This document shows positions 14,991 through 23,446 of a stretch of DNA of 64,000 nt, in pieces. Position 1 is the first letter of the stretch; every line of letters begins with the position of its first letter. The notes beneath the pieces were generated by a model. The model was not told the origin of the DNA. It was given only the letters and a program-made list of their open reading frames with translations, and searched no databases. Origin of the DNA: JACQAP01 sp035548375 (GTDB lineage: Bacteria > Pseudomonadota > Gammaproteobacteria > Burkholderiales > JACQAP01); contig DASZTG010000044.1 in the NCBI GenBank assembly GCA_035548375.1, positions 1 through 64,000 on the forward strand, read 5' to 3'. The translations under genes were made by a program, and so were the position numbers.

Positions 14991-15022
14991 TCTGCGCTCC
15001 ATTTAGACCAAGGAGACAGTCG

Positions 15023-16440
<1,418 letters not shown>

Positions 16441-16441
<1 letters not shown>

Positions 16442-16889
16442 GGTGACCAGTGACAGGTGACAAGTGACGAGTGGAAGGACGGCGGCTGGGGCACCGAGCC
16501 GCCATCACGACCTCGTGGCTTGGCAGCGGGCGATCGGGCTTGTCAAAACAATCTACCGATTTGCCGAGCGACTGCCTGAAATCAGAGAAATTCGGCTTGA
16601 CGGCACAGTTACGCAGGGCTGCTGTATCCGTGCCGTCGAACGTTGCAGAGGGAGCGGCCCGGCGCAGCAGCAAGGAATTCGTGCAAAGCTTGTACATCGC
16701 ACGCGGTTTCCTCGCTGAAATCGAAACCCAGTTGACGCTTTGTCGCGAGCTTGGATATATCGATGGTGATCCTGTGCTCGATCAGGAAGTCTCAGAAATA
16801 TTTTTAATACTTGGCGGCCTGATTCGCTCGTTGCAATCCAGAGGAAAGTAGCAGACGACATGTCACTCGTCACTCGTCACTCGTCACCC
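16441..16889 (+). mobile_element. inverted-repeat element carrying an S23-like four-helix-bundle gene
   Basis: The left arm (16441-16475) repeats the unit GTGACNAGTGAC. The right arm (16861-16889) is the reverse complement (TCACTCGTCACTCGTCAC). Between them lies one small gene of the S23/23S rRNA intervening-sequence protein family in broken form. The unit starts at the ahcY stop codon and runs into the metF N-terminal codons. S23-like genes framed by such arms are frequent in environmental bacterial genomes, which supports a mobile or once-mobile unit; how it would move is unknown, since no transposase is encoded. Confidence 0.65.
16464..16851 (+). pseudogene. four-helix bundle protein (S23/23S rRNA intervening sequence protein family), frameshifted
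   Basis: Frame one from a GTG inside the left arm (16464) gives H-H-D-L-V-A-W-Q-R-A-I-G-L-V-K-T-I-Y-R-F-A-E-R-L-P. From 16579 the +1 frame gives K-S-E-K-F-G-L-T-A-Q-L-R-R-A-A-V-S-V-P-S-N-V-A-E-G-A, then helices ending at the TAG of 16849-16851. Together they make the typical layout of about 120 residues. One extra base at about 16578 breaks it (L-P-[g]-K-S-E-K-F-G-L). S23-like proteins form pentameric helical bundles, are encoded in 23S rRNA insertions in some bacteria, and have no settled function. Confidence 0.8.
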
Positions 16890-17708
16890 GCATTCAGCTT
16901 CGAATTCTTTCCGCCGAAGACACCCGACGGAAAGGCGAAGCTGCGGGCGACCTGGCAGCAGCTCGCGCAGCTGAAGCCGAAATTCTTTTCGGTGACCTTC
17001 GGCGCGGGTGGATCGACACAGCAGGGAACGCTGGATACGGTCGTGGAAATCCGCGGCGCCGGGCACAACGCGGCGCCGCATCTCTCCTGTGTCGCATCGA
17101 GCAAGGCCGAGATCGCGGCCACCCTCGCGCGCTACCGGGAAAACGGCATTCGCCACCTGGTTGCATTGCGCGGGGACCTGCCGTCAGGCCTCGCATCGAG
17201 CGGCGAGCTGAGGTTTGCGAATGAGCTGGTCGAATACGTCCGCGAAACCACCGGCGACTGGTTTCACATAGAAGTAGCGTGCTACCCTGAATACCATCCG
17301 CAGACACGCAATCCGGCGGATGAGCTGAAAAACTTCAAACGCAAGATCGCCGCTGGCGCGAATTCCGCGATCACGCAGTATTTCTACAATACCGACGCCT
17401 ATTTCCGCTTCATGGACGATTGCGCGGCCGCAGGCATCAATATTCCCATCGTTCCCGGCGTCATGCCGATCGGGAATTTTTCGCAGCTCGCGCGATTTTC
17501 CGACGCCTGCGGCGCCGAGATTCCGCGCTGGATGCGGGTCAAGCTCGAGGGCTTTCGCGACGACACGGCATCGATCCGCGCCTTCGGCCTCGACGTCGTG
17601 ACCTCGATGTGCGAGAAACTCCTCGAAGCCGGCGCGCCGGGCTTGCATTTCTACACGCTGAACCAGGCCGGCCTCGCCAGCACGATCTGGCAAAGGCTCG
17701 GCCTCTGA
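16860..17708 (+). CDS. metF: 5,10-methylenetetrahydrofolate reductase
   Basis: MetF is a FAD enzyme that reduces methylene-THF to methyl-THF for methionine synthesis. The 282-residue protein has the family start A-F-S-F-E-F-F-P-P-K-T-P-D-G-K. F-G-A-G-G-S-T-Q follows near residue 48, then A-L-R-G-D-L-P and F-F/Y-N-T-D-A-Y-F-R-F, and it ends W-Q-R-L-G-L. The ATG and residues 2-10 (S-L-V-T-R-H-S-S-P) are encoded by the right arm of the inserted element, not by ancestral metF sequence. No ribosome site of good quality precedes it. Together with metK and ahcY it completes the local methyl cycle set; a methionine synthase is not in the window. Confidence 0.95.
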   Translation: MSLVTRHSSPAFSFEFFPPKTPDGKAKLRATWQQLAQLKPKFFSVTFGAGGSTQQGTLDTVVEIRGAGHNAAPHLSCVASSKAEIAATLARYRENGIRHLVALRGDLPSGLASSGELRFANELVEYVRETTGDWFHIEVACYPEYHPQTRNPADELKNFKRKIAAGANSAITQYFYNTDAYFRFMDDCAAAGINIPIVPGVMPIGNFSQLARFSDACGAEIPRWMRVKLEGFRDDTASIRAFGLDVVTSMCEKLLEAGAPGLHFYTLNQAGLASTIWQRLGL

Positions 17709-17721
17709 CGAGGCCGAGCCG

Positions 17722-17817
17722 GTCAGGAGTGATGAGCAAGGGGTAAGGAGCGGCAGGGCGAAAGCGTTGAACCCTGTTGCCGTTCACCCCTACCCCCTCG
17801 CTTCTCACCCTCTCCGC
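17722..17817. repeat. inverted-repeat element with GTGAGGA-like arms (copy 2)
   Basis: The left arm (17722-17756: AGGAGTGATGAGCAAGGGG and on) and right arm (17783-17817: CACCCCTACCCCCTCGCTTC and on) are imperfect inverted copies around a core of about 26 bases. It fills the gap between metF and the cyclase gene and resembles the elements at 166-254 and 55501-55610. The candidate promoter of the cyclase operon must lie in the last 25 bases before 17844. Confidence 0.6.
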
Positions 17818-17843
17818 TTGCCGTTTCTTGTAGACTCACGCGC

Positions 17844-19676
17844 GTGCCGCGTTCGTATGCCAAATCACTGGTAGTCCTGCTTGCTGCCGTCATCGCCGCG
17901 GCGCTGCTGGAGTTTTACTGGCTGGGCTGGCTTGCCGCGGCGGATGCCCGCCTTTCCGATGTTTTCGTCACTGCACGCTCCGGCAACATCAAGCCGGACC
18001 CGGACATCGTCGTCGTCGCCGCGGATGAAAACAGCCTGGAAAAAATGGCGGACGATGCCGGCCGCTGGCCGTGGCCGCGGTCCGTGCATGGCGAGATCGT
18101 CGAAGGCATCGAGGCGCAAAAGCCGCGCGCCATTGTCTTCGACATCATGTTCTTCGAGCCGGATACGTTCCGTCCCGACGCCGACGACTTGTTCAACCAG
18201 GTCGTGGCGAAGTACGGCAACGTCTATTTTCCGACCGTGCGCCAGGACAGCGCCGCCGATCCCTACGGCGTGCCGATCGCCGAAGCCCAGCGTGCGCTTG
18301 GCGCTTTCGCCGGGCCGGGGGCGGACAAGGACGCCACGCTGAACATAGTCCTGCCGAAAGCACTGGCGCCGGCCAACTGGCGGCTCGGCACCATAGATTT
18401 CCTCGCCGATCCCGATGGCATCGGTCGTCGCTATTACGTCTACGAGGATGCCTACGGCTGGAAAATTCCCTCGCTGCCGGCACGTGTCGCGCAGGACCTG
18501 GGTATGGGTGTGCCCGACGCCCGTTCCATCCCGCTCAGCTGGCCGGGCGGCAAAGCCGGACGACCGCACGTTTCCTATGTCGACCTTTACATCGAGTTCA
18601 ACAGCCAGAAGCGCAAGCGCGATCCGCAGGAATTCAGGGACAAGATCGTCGTCATCGGCGTGACGGCTTCCGGGCTGCACGACAGGCGGGCAACGACCGT
18701 CGGCGCGCTGTACGACGGCCTGGACATGCTGTCCGGCGCAATCGACAACCTGAAGAACGCGAACTACCTGCGATACGTTTCTCCGGGCTGGCCCGTCGCT
18801 GTTACGCTGATATCGCTGGTGCTGCTGTACGCGGGATTCCGCTCCCGGCTGCATACGCTGAAAGTCGGCGGCGCCTTGCTCGTCGCGTCGCTGGCACTGC
18901 TGGCGATCCAGTACGCAGCCATGAACAAACTGGTCGTAGTGCCCATGCTGAGGCCGCTGCTGTTCGCGTGGGCCTTCTTTTTCATTGCCGCACTGCAGGA
19001 ATACCTGCGCGAACGGCGCGAACGGGAACAGGCAGTCCGCGAGTTCTCGCGCTTCGTCAATCCGCACGTGGTCAAGGAATTGATTGCGCACGGCGGCTTG
19101 TCCCGCGAAGGCGAGAGCCGCCAGGTGACCTTGCTGTTCTCGGACATCCGCGGGTTCACGACGCTTTCGGAATCGCGCACCCCGCAGCAGGTGGTCAGCC
19201 TGATCAACGGCTATTTCAGCCGCCAGGTGGCCGTCGTCTTTCGCAACGGCGGCGCGCTCGATAAATTCATCGGCGATTGCATCATGGCGATCTGGGGCGC
19301 GCCGCTGGACGACGCGAAGCACGCCGAGCACGCCATCCAGTGCGCGCTGGAGATGGCCGACACCCTGGACGCGTTCCGGAAAGACCTGGCCGATCCCAAT
19401 GCGGATTTTGACGTCGGCATAGGCATCCATTCCGGGCCTGCGGTCGTCGGGTTGATAGGCTCGGAGCAGCGGCGCGAGTACACGGCCATCGGCGATACCG
19501 TCAACCTCGCGAGTCGCATCGAAGGCCTGACCAAGGGTGTCGCACGCATTCTCGTATCGGAAGACACCATGAAGCTGTGCCCGGACGCCTTTGACTTTGT
19601 TCCGCGCGGACTCTATAAAGTCAAAGGCAGGGCGCAGGAAGTCGCCCTGTTCGAACCGAAAAGGAAGTCCGCATGA
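17844..19676 (+). CDS. CHASE2 sensor / class III adenylate (nucleotidyl) cyclase
   Basis: This 610-residue membrane sensor has TM1 at about 7-30, a periplasmic CHASE2 domain at about 35-310 (D-I-V-V-V-A-A-D-E-N-S-L, R-W-P-W-P-R-S-V-H, A-I-V-F-D-I-M-F-F-E-P-D), three TM segments at about 315-395, and a cytosolic class III cyclase domain from about 425. The metal-binding Asp pair is present in F-S-D-I-R-G-F-T and F-I-G-D-C-I-M-A-I-W-G, and the purine-site Lys precedes the latter (D-K-F-I-G-D). A-I-G-D-T-V-N-L-A-S-R is intact, so it should be active, most likely making cAMP. GTG start. Its stop overlaps the next gene in an ATGA, so it leads a six-gene operon with two SH3/M48 pairs. Confidence 0.92.
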   Translation: MPRSYAKSLVVLLAAVIAAALLEFYWLGWLAAADARLSDVFVTARSGNIKPDPDIVVVAADENSLEKMADDAGRWPWPRSVHGEIVEGIEAQKPRAIVFDIMFFEPDTFRPDADDLFNQVVAKYGNVYFPTVRQDSAADPYGVPIAEAQRALGAFAGPGADKDATLNIVLPKALAPANWRLGTIDFLADPDGIGRRYYVYEDAYGWKIPSLPARVAQDLGMGVPDARSIPLSWPGGKAGRPHVSYVDLYIEFNSQKRKRDPQEFRDKIVVIGVTASGLHDRRATTVGALYDGLDMLSGAIDNLKNANYLRYVSPGWPVAVTLISLVLLYAGFRSRLHTLKVGGALLVASLALLAIQYAAMNKLVVVPMLRPLLFAWAFFFIAALQEYLRERREREQAVREFSRFVNPHVVKELIAHGGLSREGESRQVTLLFSDIRGFTTLSESRTPQQVVSLINGYFSRQVAVVFRNGGALDKFIGDCIMAIWGAPLDDAKHAEHAIQCALEMADTLDAFRKDLADPNADFDVGIGIHSGPAVVGLIGSEQRREYTAIGDTVNLASRIEGLTKGVARILVSEDTMKLCPDAFDFVPRGLYKVKGRAQEVALFEPKRKSA

Positions 19677-20212
19677 AAGCGGTCCCGCTGAAGATCCTGC
19701 TGGGGATGGTCCTGACACTGCTGATTCCGGCGGCATACGCGGCCGAAACCGGCTACACCTACAAGGCCACCGACCTCAAGGACAATCCGTTCATCGACGC
19801 CACCACCGTCGCCACGCTTCCGGAAAAGACCAACGTCGAAATTTTGACCCGGCAGGGCGCCTGGATGCAGATCAAGACCCCGGACGCCAGGCAGCAGGGA
19901 TGGGTGCGCATGCTGTCGGTCAAGCTCGGCAGCCAGGACCAGAAACCCCAGAGCAGCGGCAGCCTGCTTTCGGCGCTCGGCGTCGGCAGCCGCTCCAAGC
20001 CGGCAACGAATTCCACCGTGACGACGGGCGTACGCGGCTTCTCCGAGGAGGACCTGGCCAAGGCCAAGCCCAATCCGGCCGAGGTCGAGAAAATGAAGGG
20101 CTTTTCCGTGACGAAGGAAGAGGCCGCGAAGCTGGCCGAGAGCGGCAAGCTCGCGGCGATACCGCTGCCCTACTTCGACGAGAACGGCAAACCGCTCAAG
20201 GAGAAGAAATGA
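19673..20212 (+). CDS. exported SH3-like domain protein, paralogue 1
   Basis: This 179-residue protein has a signal peptide (residues 1-23, ending A-Y-A-A). A bacterial SH3-like domain follows at about 30-85 (D-L-K-D-N-P-F-I-D-A, V-E-I-L-T-R-Q-G-A-W-M-Q-I-K, Q-Q-G-W-V-R-M). A Ser/Gly linker then leads to a conserved tail beginning G-V-R-G-F-S-E-E-D-L-A-K-A near residue 119. Its partner at 21077-21577 has the same plan, with G-I-R-G-F-S-E-E-E-L. Both sit immediately before an M48 peptidase gene, so they may anchor or regulate the peptidases at the cell wall; this is inference. ATGA overlaps link it on both sides. Confidence 0.82.
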   Translation: MKAVPLKILLGMVLTLLIPAAYAAETGYTYKATDLKDNPFIDATTVATLPEKTNVEILTRQGAWMQIKTPDARQQGWVRMLSVKLGSQDQKPQSSGSLLSALGVGSRSKPATNSTVTTGVRGFSEEDLAKAKPNPAEVEKMKGFSVTKEEAAKLAESGKLAAIPLPYFDENGKPLKEKK

Positions 20213-21063
20213 GCGCGCTCAGGCTGGCATTGGCCGGATGCATCGCCGCCTTCGTGCTGGCCGGTTGCAAGGCCGGCAGCGGCGGATTCGAAATCAAGAA
20301 CGTCGATTTCACCAACGTCGTCAACAGCGCGAAGAACCTGCGCGAGGTCAAGGAGCCCGAGGAAATCCAGATCGGCCAGGGCATGACGGAAACGCTGCTG
20401 GGCGCGCGTCCGTTGCTGGACGATCCCGAACTGCAGCGCTACGTCAACGACATCGGCGTATGGGTCGCCCTGCAATCCGACCGGCCCAACCTGCCGTGGC
20501 ATTTCGGCGTCAACGATTCGGACTACATCAACGCTTTCGCGACGCCGGGCGGCTTCATCATCGTCACCAAGGGCATGATGAAGCAACTGCGCAACGAGGC
20601 CGAACTCGCCGGTGTCCTCGGCCATGAAATCGCGCACGTGAACCAGAAGCACCACCTGAAGGCGCTGCGCACGACGGCGCTGGTCAATCTGCTCGGCGAG
20701 GGTGTCTCGGCGTCGACTGATAGCAAGCACGCGCAACTCGTCAAGGCGCTCTCCGGGCCGACCAAGGATTTGTACGCGCGCGGCCTCGACAAGTCGGACG
20801 AATTCGAGGCCGACCGCATCGGCGTGATTTTCGCGACCCGCGCCGGTTATGATCCGTATGGATTGCCCGCCGTGCTCACTACCCTTGCGAGCGCCGATCC
20901 GAAAGACTCCTACCTGGCGCTGTTGTACAAGACGCATCCGTTGCCGCAAGCGCGCCTGGACAAGCTGGCACCCGGGCTCACCACGCTCGATTCGATCAAG
21001 GCGCCGCAAAACGCCGCGCGCTTCCAGCAATACACGAAAAAGCTGCGGGTCGCCGCACAGTAG
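20209..21063 (+). CDS. M48 family metallopeptidase, lipoprotein, paralogue 1
   Basis: This 284-residue protein has a lipoprotein signal (F-V-L-A-G-C, Cys about residue 19). The M48 zinc motif H-E-I-A-H is at residues 139-143 and the third ligand Glu is in D-E-F-E-A-D-R-I-G near residue 198. A-F-A-T-P-G-G-F-I-I-V-T-K-G is the usual segment before the zinc helix. It resembles BepA/YfgC-type periplasmic peptidases but is shorter and lacks TPR repeats. Probable role: degradation of misassembled envelope proteins. It starts in an ATGA overlap with the SH3 gene and is followed after 13 bases by the second SH3 gene. Confidence 0.9.
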   Translation: MSALRLALAGCIAAFVLAGCKAGSGGFEIKNVDFTNVVNSAKNLREVKEPEEIQIGQGMTETLLGARPLLDDPELQRYVNDIGVWVALQSDRPNLPWHFGVNDSDYINAFATPGGFIIVTKGMMKQLRNEAELAGVLGHEIAHVNQKHHLKALRTTALVNLLGEGVSASTDSKHAQLVKALSGPTKDLYARGLDKSDEFEADRIGVIFATRAGYDPYGLPAVLTTLASADPKDSYLALLYKTHPLPQARLDKLAPGLTTLDSIKAPQNAARFQQYTKKLRVAAQ

Positions 21064-21076
21064 CTTTTCCATCAGC

Positions 21077-21577
21077 ATGGGCAGCCGGATTTGCGTTTTT
21101 ATCCTGCTTGCCTGCTGCGCCGCCCTCGCGGCGGCCGGCGAGCATGGCCATCTCCCGAGAGCGGTGGACTTGCTGGAGAATCCGGCCGCCGGTGCCAAAT
21201 TCGTTGCGAAGCTTCCCAGGCAACAAGCTGTCGATGTTCTGGAGCGGCGAGGAAGCTGGGTGCGGGTCCGCGCCGGCGCGAGCGTCGGTTGGGTGAAAAC
21301 GATCGACCTTCGGCTCGACACCGGGACGCCGGCGAAAATCTCCGCCGTTCGCGCCAAATCCAACTCCGATAGCGGCATCCGCGGCTTTTCCGAGGAAGAG
21401 TTGCTGGGTGCGTCAGCCAGTGCCGCGGAACTGGACAAGCTCAAGCAGATGCGCGTTCCCGCGAGGGATGCAACGAGCTTTGCGCGCGCGGCCGGCCTGA
21501 AGCCGCGCAAGCAGGATTATTTCGAGGGCACCGAGCTTGCCACGATGGACATTCCGGACGATTTCTTCGATGAATAG
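21077..21577 (+). CDS. exported SH3-like domain protein, paralogue 2
   Basis: The 166-residue product starts MGSRICVFILLACCAALAAAGE, a signal peptide, followed by an SH3-like domain (A-V-D-L-L-E-N-P-A-A-G-A-K-F-V-A-K-L-P, V-L-E-R-R-G-S-W-V-R-V, G-W-V-K-T). The tail G-I-R-G-F-S-E-E-E-L-L-G-A continues with K-L-K-Q-M. It parallels the product of 19673-20212 domain for domain and in the linker motif. The 8-base overlap with the following peptidase gene implies coupled translation. Function not known; it probably binds cell wall or the partner peptidase. Confidence 0.8.
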   Translation: MGSRICVFILLACCAALAAAGEHGHLPRAVDLLENPAAGAKFVAKLPRQQAVDVLERRGSWVRVRAGASVGWVKTIDLRLDTGTPAKISAVRAKSNSDSGIRGFSEEELLGASASAAELDKLKQMRVPARDATSFARAAGLKPRKQDYFEGTELATMDIPDDFFDE

Positions 21578-22730
21578 CCGCGCCGTGGTCGCCGTTCTTT
21601 TCTTCGCTTGCGCGGGCGCCGGCTGCATGGTTTCACGTGGCCCGTCGCAGGAACAGATGCGCGCACAGCAGGAAATGATGCAGCAGCAGATGCGCAAGAG
21701 CACGGATGAGCTGGAAGTTCAGATGCGCGAAATGCAGGAAGACATGGACGCCGCGAACCATCCCCCGCCCCCGGTGAGCGCGGATGCCGTGCCGGATGAA
21801 GATCTGGCAAAACGCAGGCATGAGCAGGCCAAGGCGGCCAAGCAGCAGCAAGAGGAGATGATGCGCAACCTGCGCGCGGATCCGGAGACTGCGAAGGCAA
21901 TGGACGAGGCGAATCGCATGCACAAGGAGATGATGCGCGCCAATCCATCGGGCGTGACCTCCCGGTTCAACCTGGGCGACAAGGAAGAAGCGGCGCTCGG
22001 CCTGGAGATGCTGCTTGCGCTGCTCGGCGACCAGAAGCTCATGGATGATCCCGTGCTGGAGCAGTACCTGAACCGCGTCGGCATGTGGATTGCCCAGCAA
22101 TCCGAGCGTCCCGGGCTGCCCTGGCAATTTGCCGTGATCGATTCCGATTCGGTGAATGCCTTCGCCGTTCCCGGTGGCTATGTCTTCGTGACGCGCGGAA
22201 TGCTGGCGCTGCTGGAAAGCGAGTCGGAACTGGCGGGCGTGCTCGGGCACGAAATTTCGCATGTGGTACGCAAGCACCATCTTCGCTGGATCTACATGAA
22301 CAAGGACATGCAGGCTTCGTCGGCGCGCACGAAGGCGACGATCCGGAAATACAATCCGGCCATGCTCGCGGAATTCGACCGCATGGATCGCCTGATGGGG
22401 CAGCAGATGGCGCTGATGAACTCCGGCGCTGTGCGGGCGAACCTCTCGCGCAGCGAAGAGATGCAGGCGGACAGTGATGGCGCCACCCTGGCCTGGCGCG
22501 CCGGCTACGAATCGTGGGGCATGGTGTCGGCACTGCAGCGCTTCGAGGCCTGGCAACGTCCCCGTTATGCCGCCTTGCGCGGACAACTGACCGATCATCC
22601 GGAGCCCATCCAGCGACTGAAAATGCTGGATCTCACGCTACGTTCCCGCACCGACGAGGAGATGGCCGGCGATGTCGGCGGCGAACGCTATCTCGTCGCG
22701 ACACGTGCAATCAGGGGGAGCGAAAATTGA
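21570..22730 (+). CDS. M48 family metallopeptidase, lipoprotein, paralogue 2 with Met/Gln-rich helix
   Basis: This 386-residue protein has a lipobox (A-G-A-G-C, Cys about residue 20). A long charged, Met/Gln-rich helical region (about 27-115, Q-E-Q-M-R-A-Q-Q-E-M-M-Q-Q-Q-M) is likely to be a coiled coil. The M48 domain has H-E-I-S-H at residues 227-231 and the later acidic ligand in S-E-E-M-Q-A-D-S-D-G near residue 298. The core is related to paralogue 1 (A-F-A-V-P-G-G-Y-V-F-V-T-R-G), so the SH3-M48 pair was duplicated and then diverged. The start inside the previous gene was preferred because it begins the signal peptide. Confidence 0.88.
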   Translation: MNSRAVVAVLFFACAGAGCMVSRGPSQEQMRAQQEMMQQQMRKSTDELEVQMREMQEDMDAANHPPPPVSADAVPDEDLAKRRHEQAKAAKQQQEEMMRNLRADPETAKAMDEANRMHKEMMRANPSGVTSRFNLGDKEEAALGLEMLLALLGDQKLMDDPVLEQYLNRVGMWIAQQSERPGLPWQFAVIDSDSVNAFAVPGGYVFVTRGMLALLESESELAGVLGHEISHVVRKHHLRWIYMNKDMQASSARTKATIRKYNPAMLAEFDRMDRLMGQQMALMNSGAVRANLSRSEEMQADSDGATLAWRAGYESWGMVSALQRFEAWQRPRYAALRGQLTDHPEPIQRLKMLDLTLRSRTDEEMAGDVGGERYLVATRAIRGSEN

Positions 22731-23398
22731 GCGCGACCAAGCACGCCTTGCTGGCCGGCGCGAGCGGCCTGGTCGGGGAACGCTGTCTTGCACGATTGTT
22801 GGACCATGCCGATTTTGCCCGCGTGACGGTGTGGTCGCGCCGTCCGCTCGCGAGTAAGCACGCCAAGCTCACCGTCGACCTCGTCGATTTCGAAGCCCTG
22901 CCGCCGGCGCCGGCAGATTGCACCGAGATTTTCTGTTGTCTGGGTACGACGATTCGCAAGGCCGGCACGCAGGACGCTTTCCGGCGCGTCGACCACGACT
23001 ATCCCCTGGCGCTTGCCGAGCGGGGCGAGGCAGCAGGTATTCGTCAATTCCTGATGGTATCGGCGCTTGGCGCGAATGCGCAGTCTTCGGTGTTCTACTC
23101 GCGAGTCAAGGGCGAGACCGAACGCGACATCGCGGCCCTGGGCATTCCGCGCCATCTGTTCCTGCAGCCGTCGCTGTTGCTTGGCGAGCGCCACGAGCAG
23201 CGCGCCGGCGAGAGCATTGCCATCGTCGCGAGCCGGCTGCTGCTGCCCTTCATGGTCGGACCGATGCGCAAATACCGTCCGATCGATGCGGACGACGTGG
23301 CCGCGGTAATGGTGCATGCGGCAACGCATGGCACGCCCTCGGGGGCGATCGAGTCCGATCGCATCGCGGAACTGGCAAGGCAACTCGCCGCGGCATGA
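22727..23398 (+). CDS. NAD(P)-binding Rossmann protein, HTATIP2/YbjT-like
   Basis: This 223-residue protein has an N-terminal dinucleotide fold (A-L-L-A-G-A-S-G-L-V-G-E-R-C-L) and the atypical SDR layout I-F-C-C-L-G-T-T-I-R-K-A-G-T, F-L-M-V-S-A-L-G-A-N and F-Y-S-R-V-K-G-E-T-E. Homologues are called oxidoreductases, but the substrate is unknown. The start is a TTG at 22727 overlapping the stop of the M48 gene (TTGA) with GGGGGAG just upstream; no ATG is available near the conserved start. It is the last gene of the cyclase operon, followed by a terminator at 23404-23430. Confidence 0.82.
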   Translation: MSATKHALLAGASGLVGERCLARLLDHADFARVTVWSRRPLASKHAKLTVDLVDFEALPPAPADCTEIFCCLGTTIRKAGTQDAFRRVDHDYPLALAERGEAAGIRQFLMVSALGANAQSSVFYSRVKGETERDIAALGIPRHLFLQPSLLLGERHEQRAGESIAIVASRLLLPFMVGPMRKYRPIDADDVAAVMVHAATHGTPSGAIESDRIAELARQLAAA

Positions 23399-23403
23399 AA
23401 ACA

Positions 23404-23430
23404 AAAGGCCGGCTCGATGCCGGCCTTCTT
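23404..23430. terminator. bidirectional intrinsic terminator
   Basis: AAGGCCGGC and GCCGGCCTT form a 9-bp stem around TCGAT, followed by CTTGTT on the plus strand and preceded by AAAACAAA, which is T-rich on the minus strand. It lies between the convergent cyclase operon and the aminotransferase gene and can serve both. Confidence 0.75.
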
Positions 23431-23446
23431 GTTCCGCGCGCGGGAA

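Noticed and set aside
17865..19736. Long minus-strand frame opposite the cyclase gene (623 codons)
   Set aside because: Antisense shadow; the plus strand carries intact CHASE2 and cyclase motifs.
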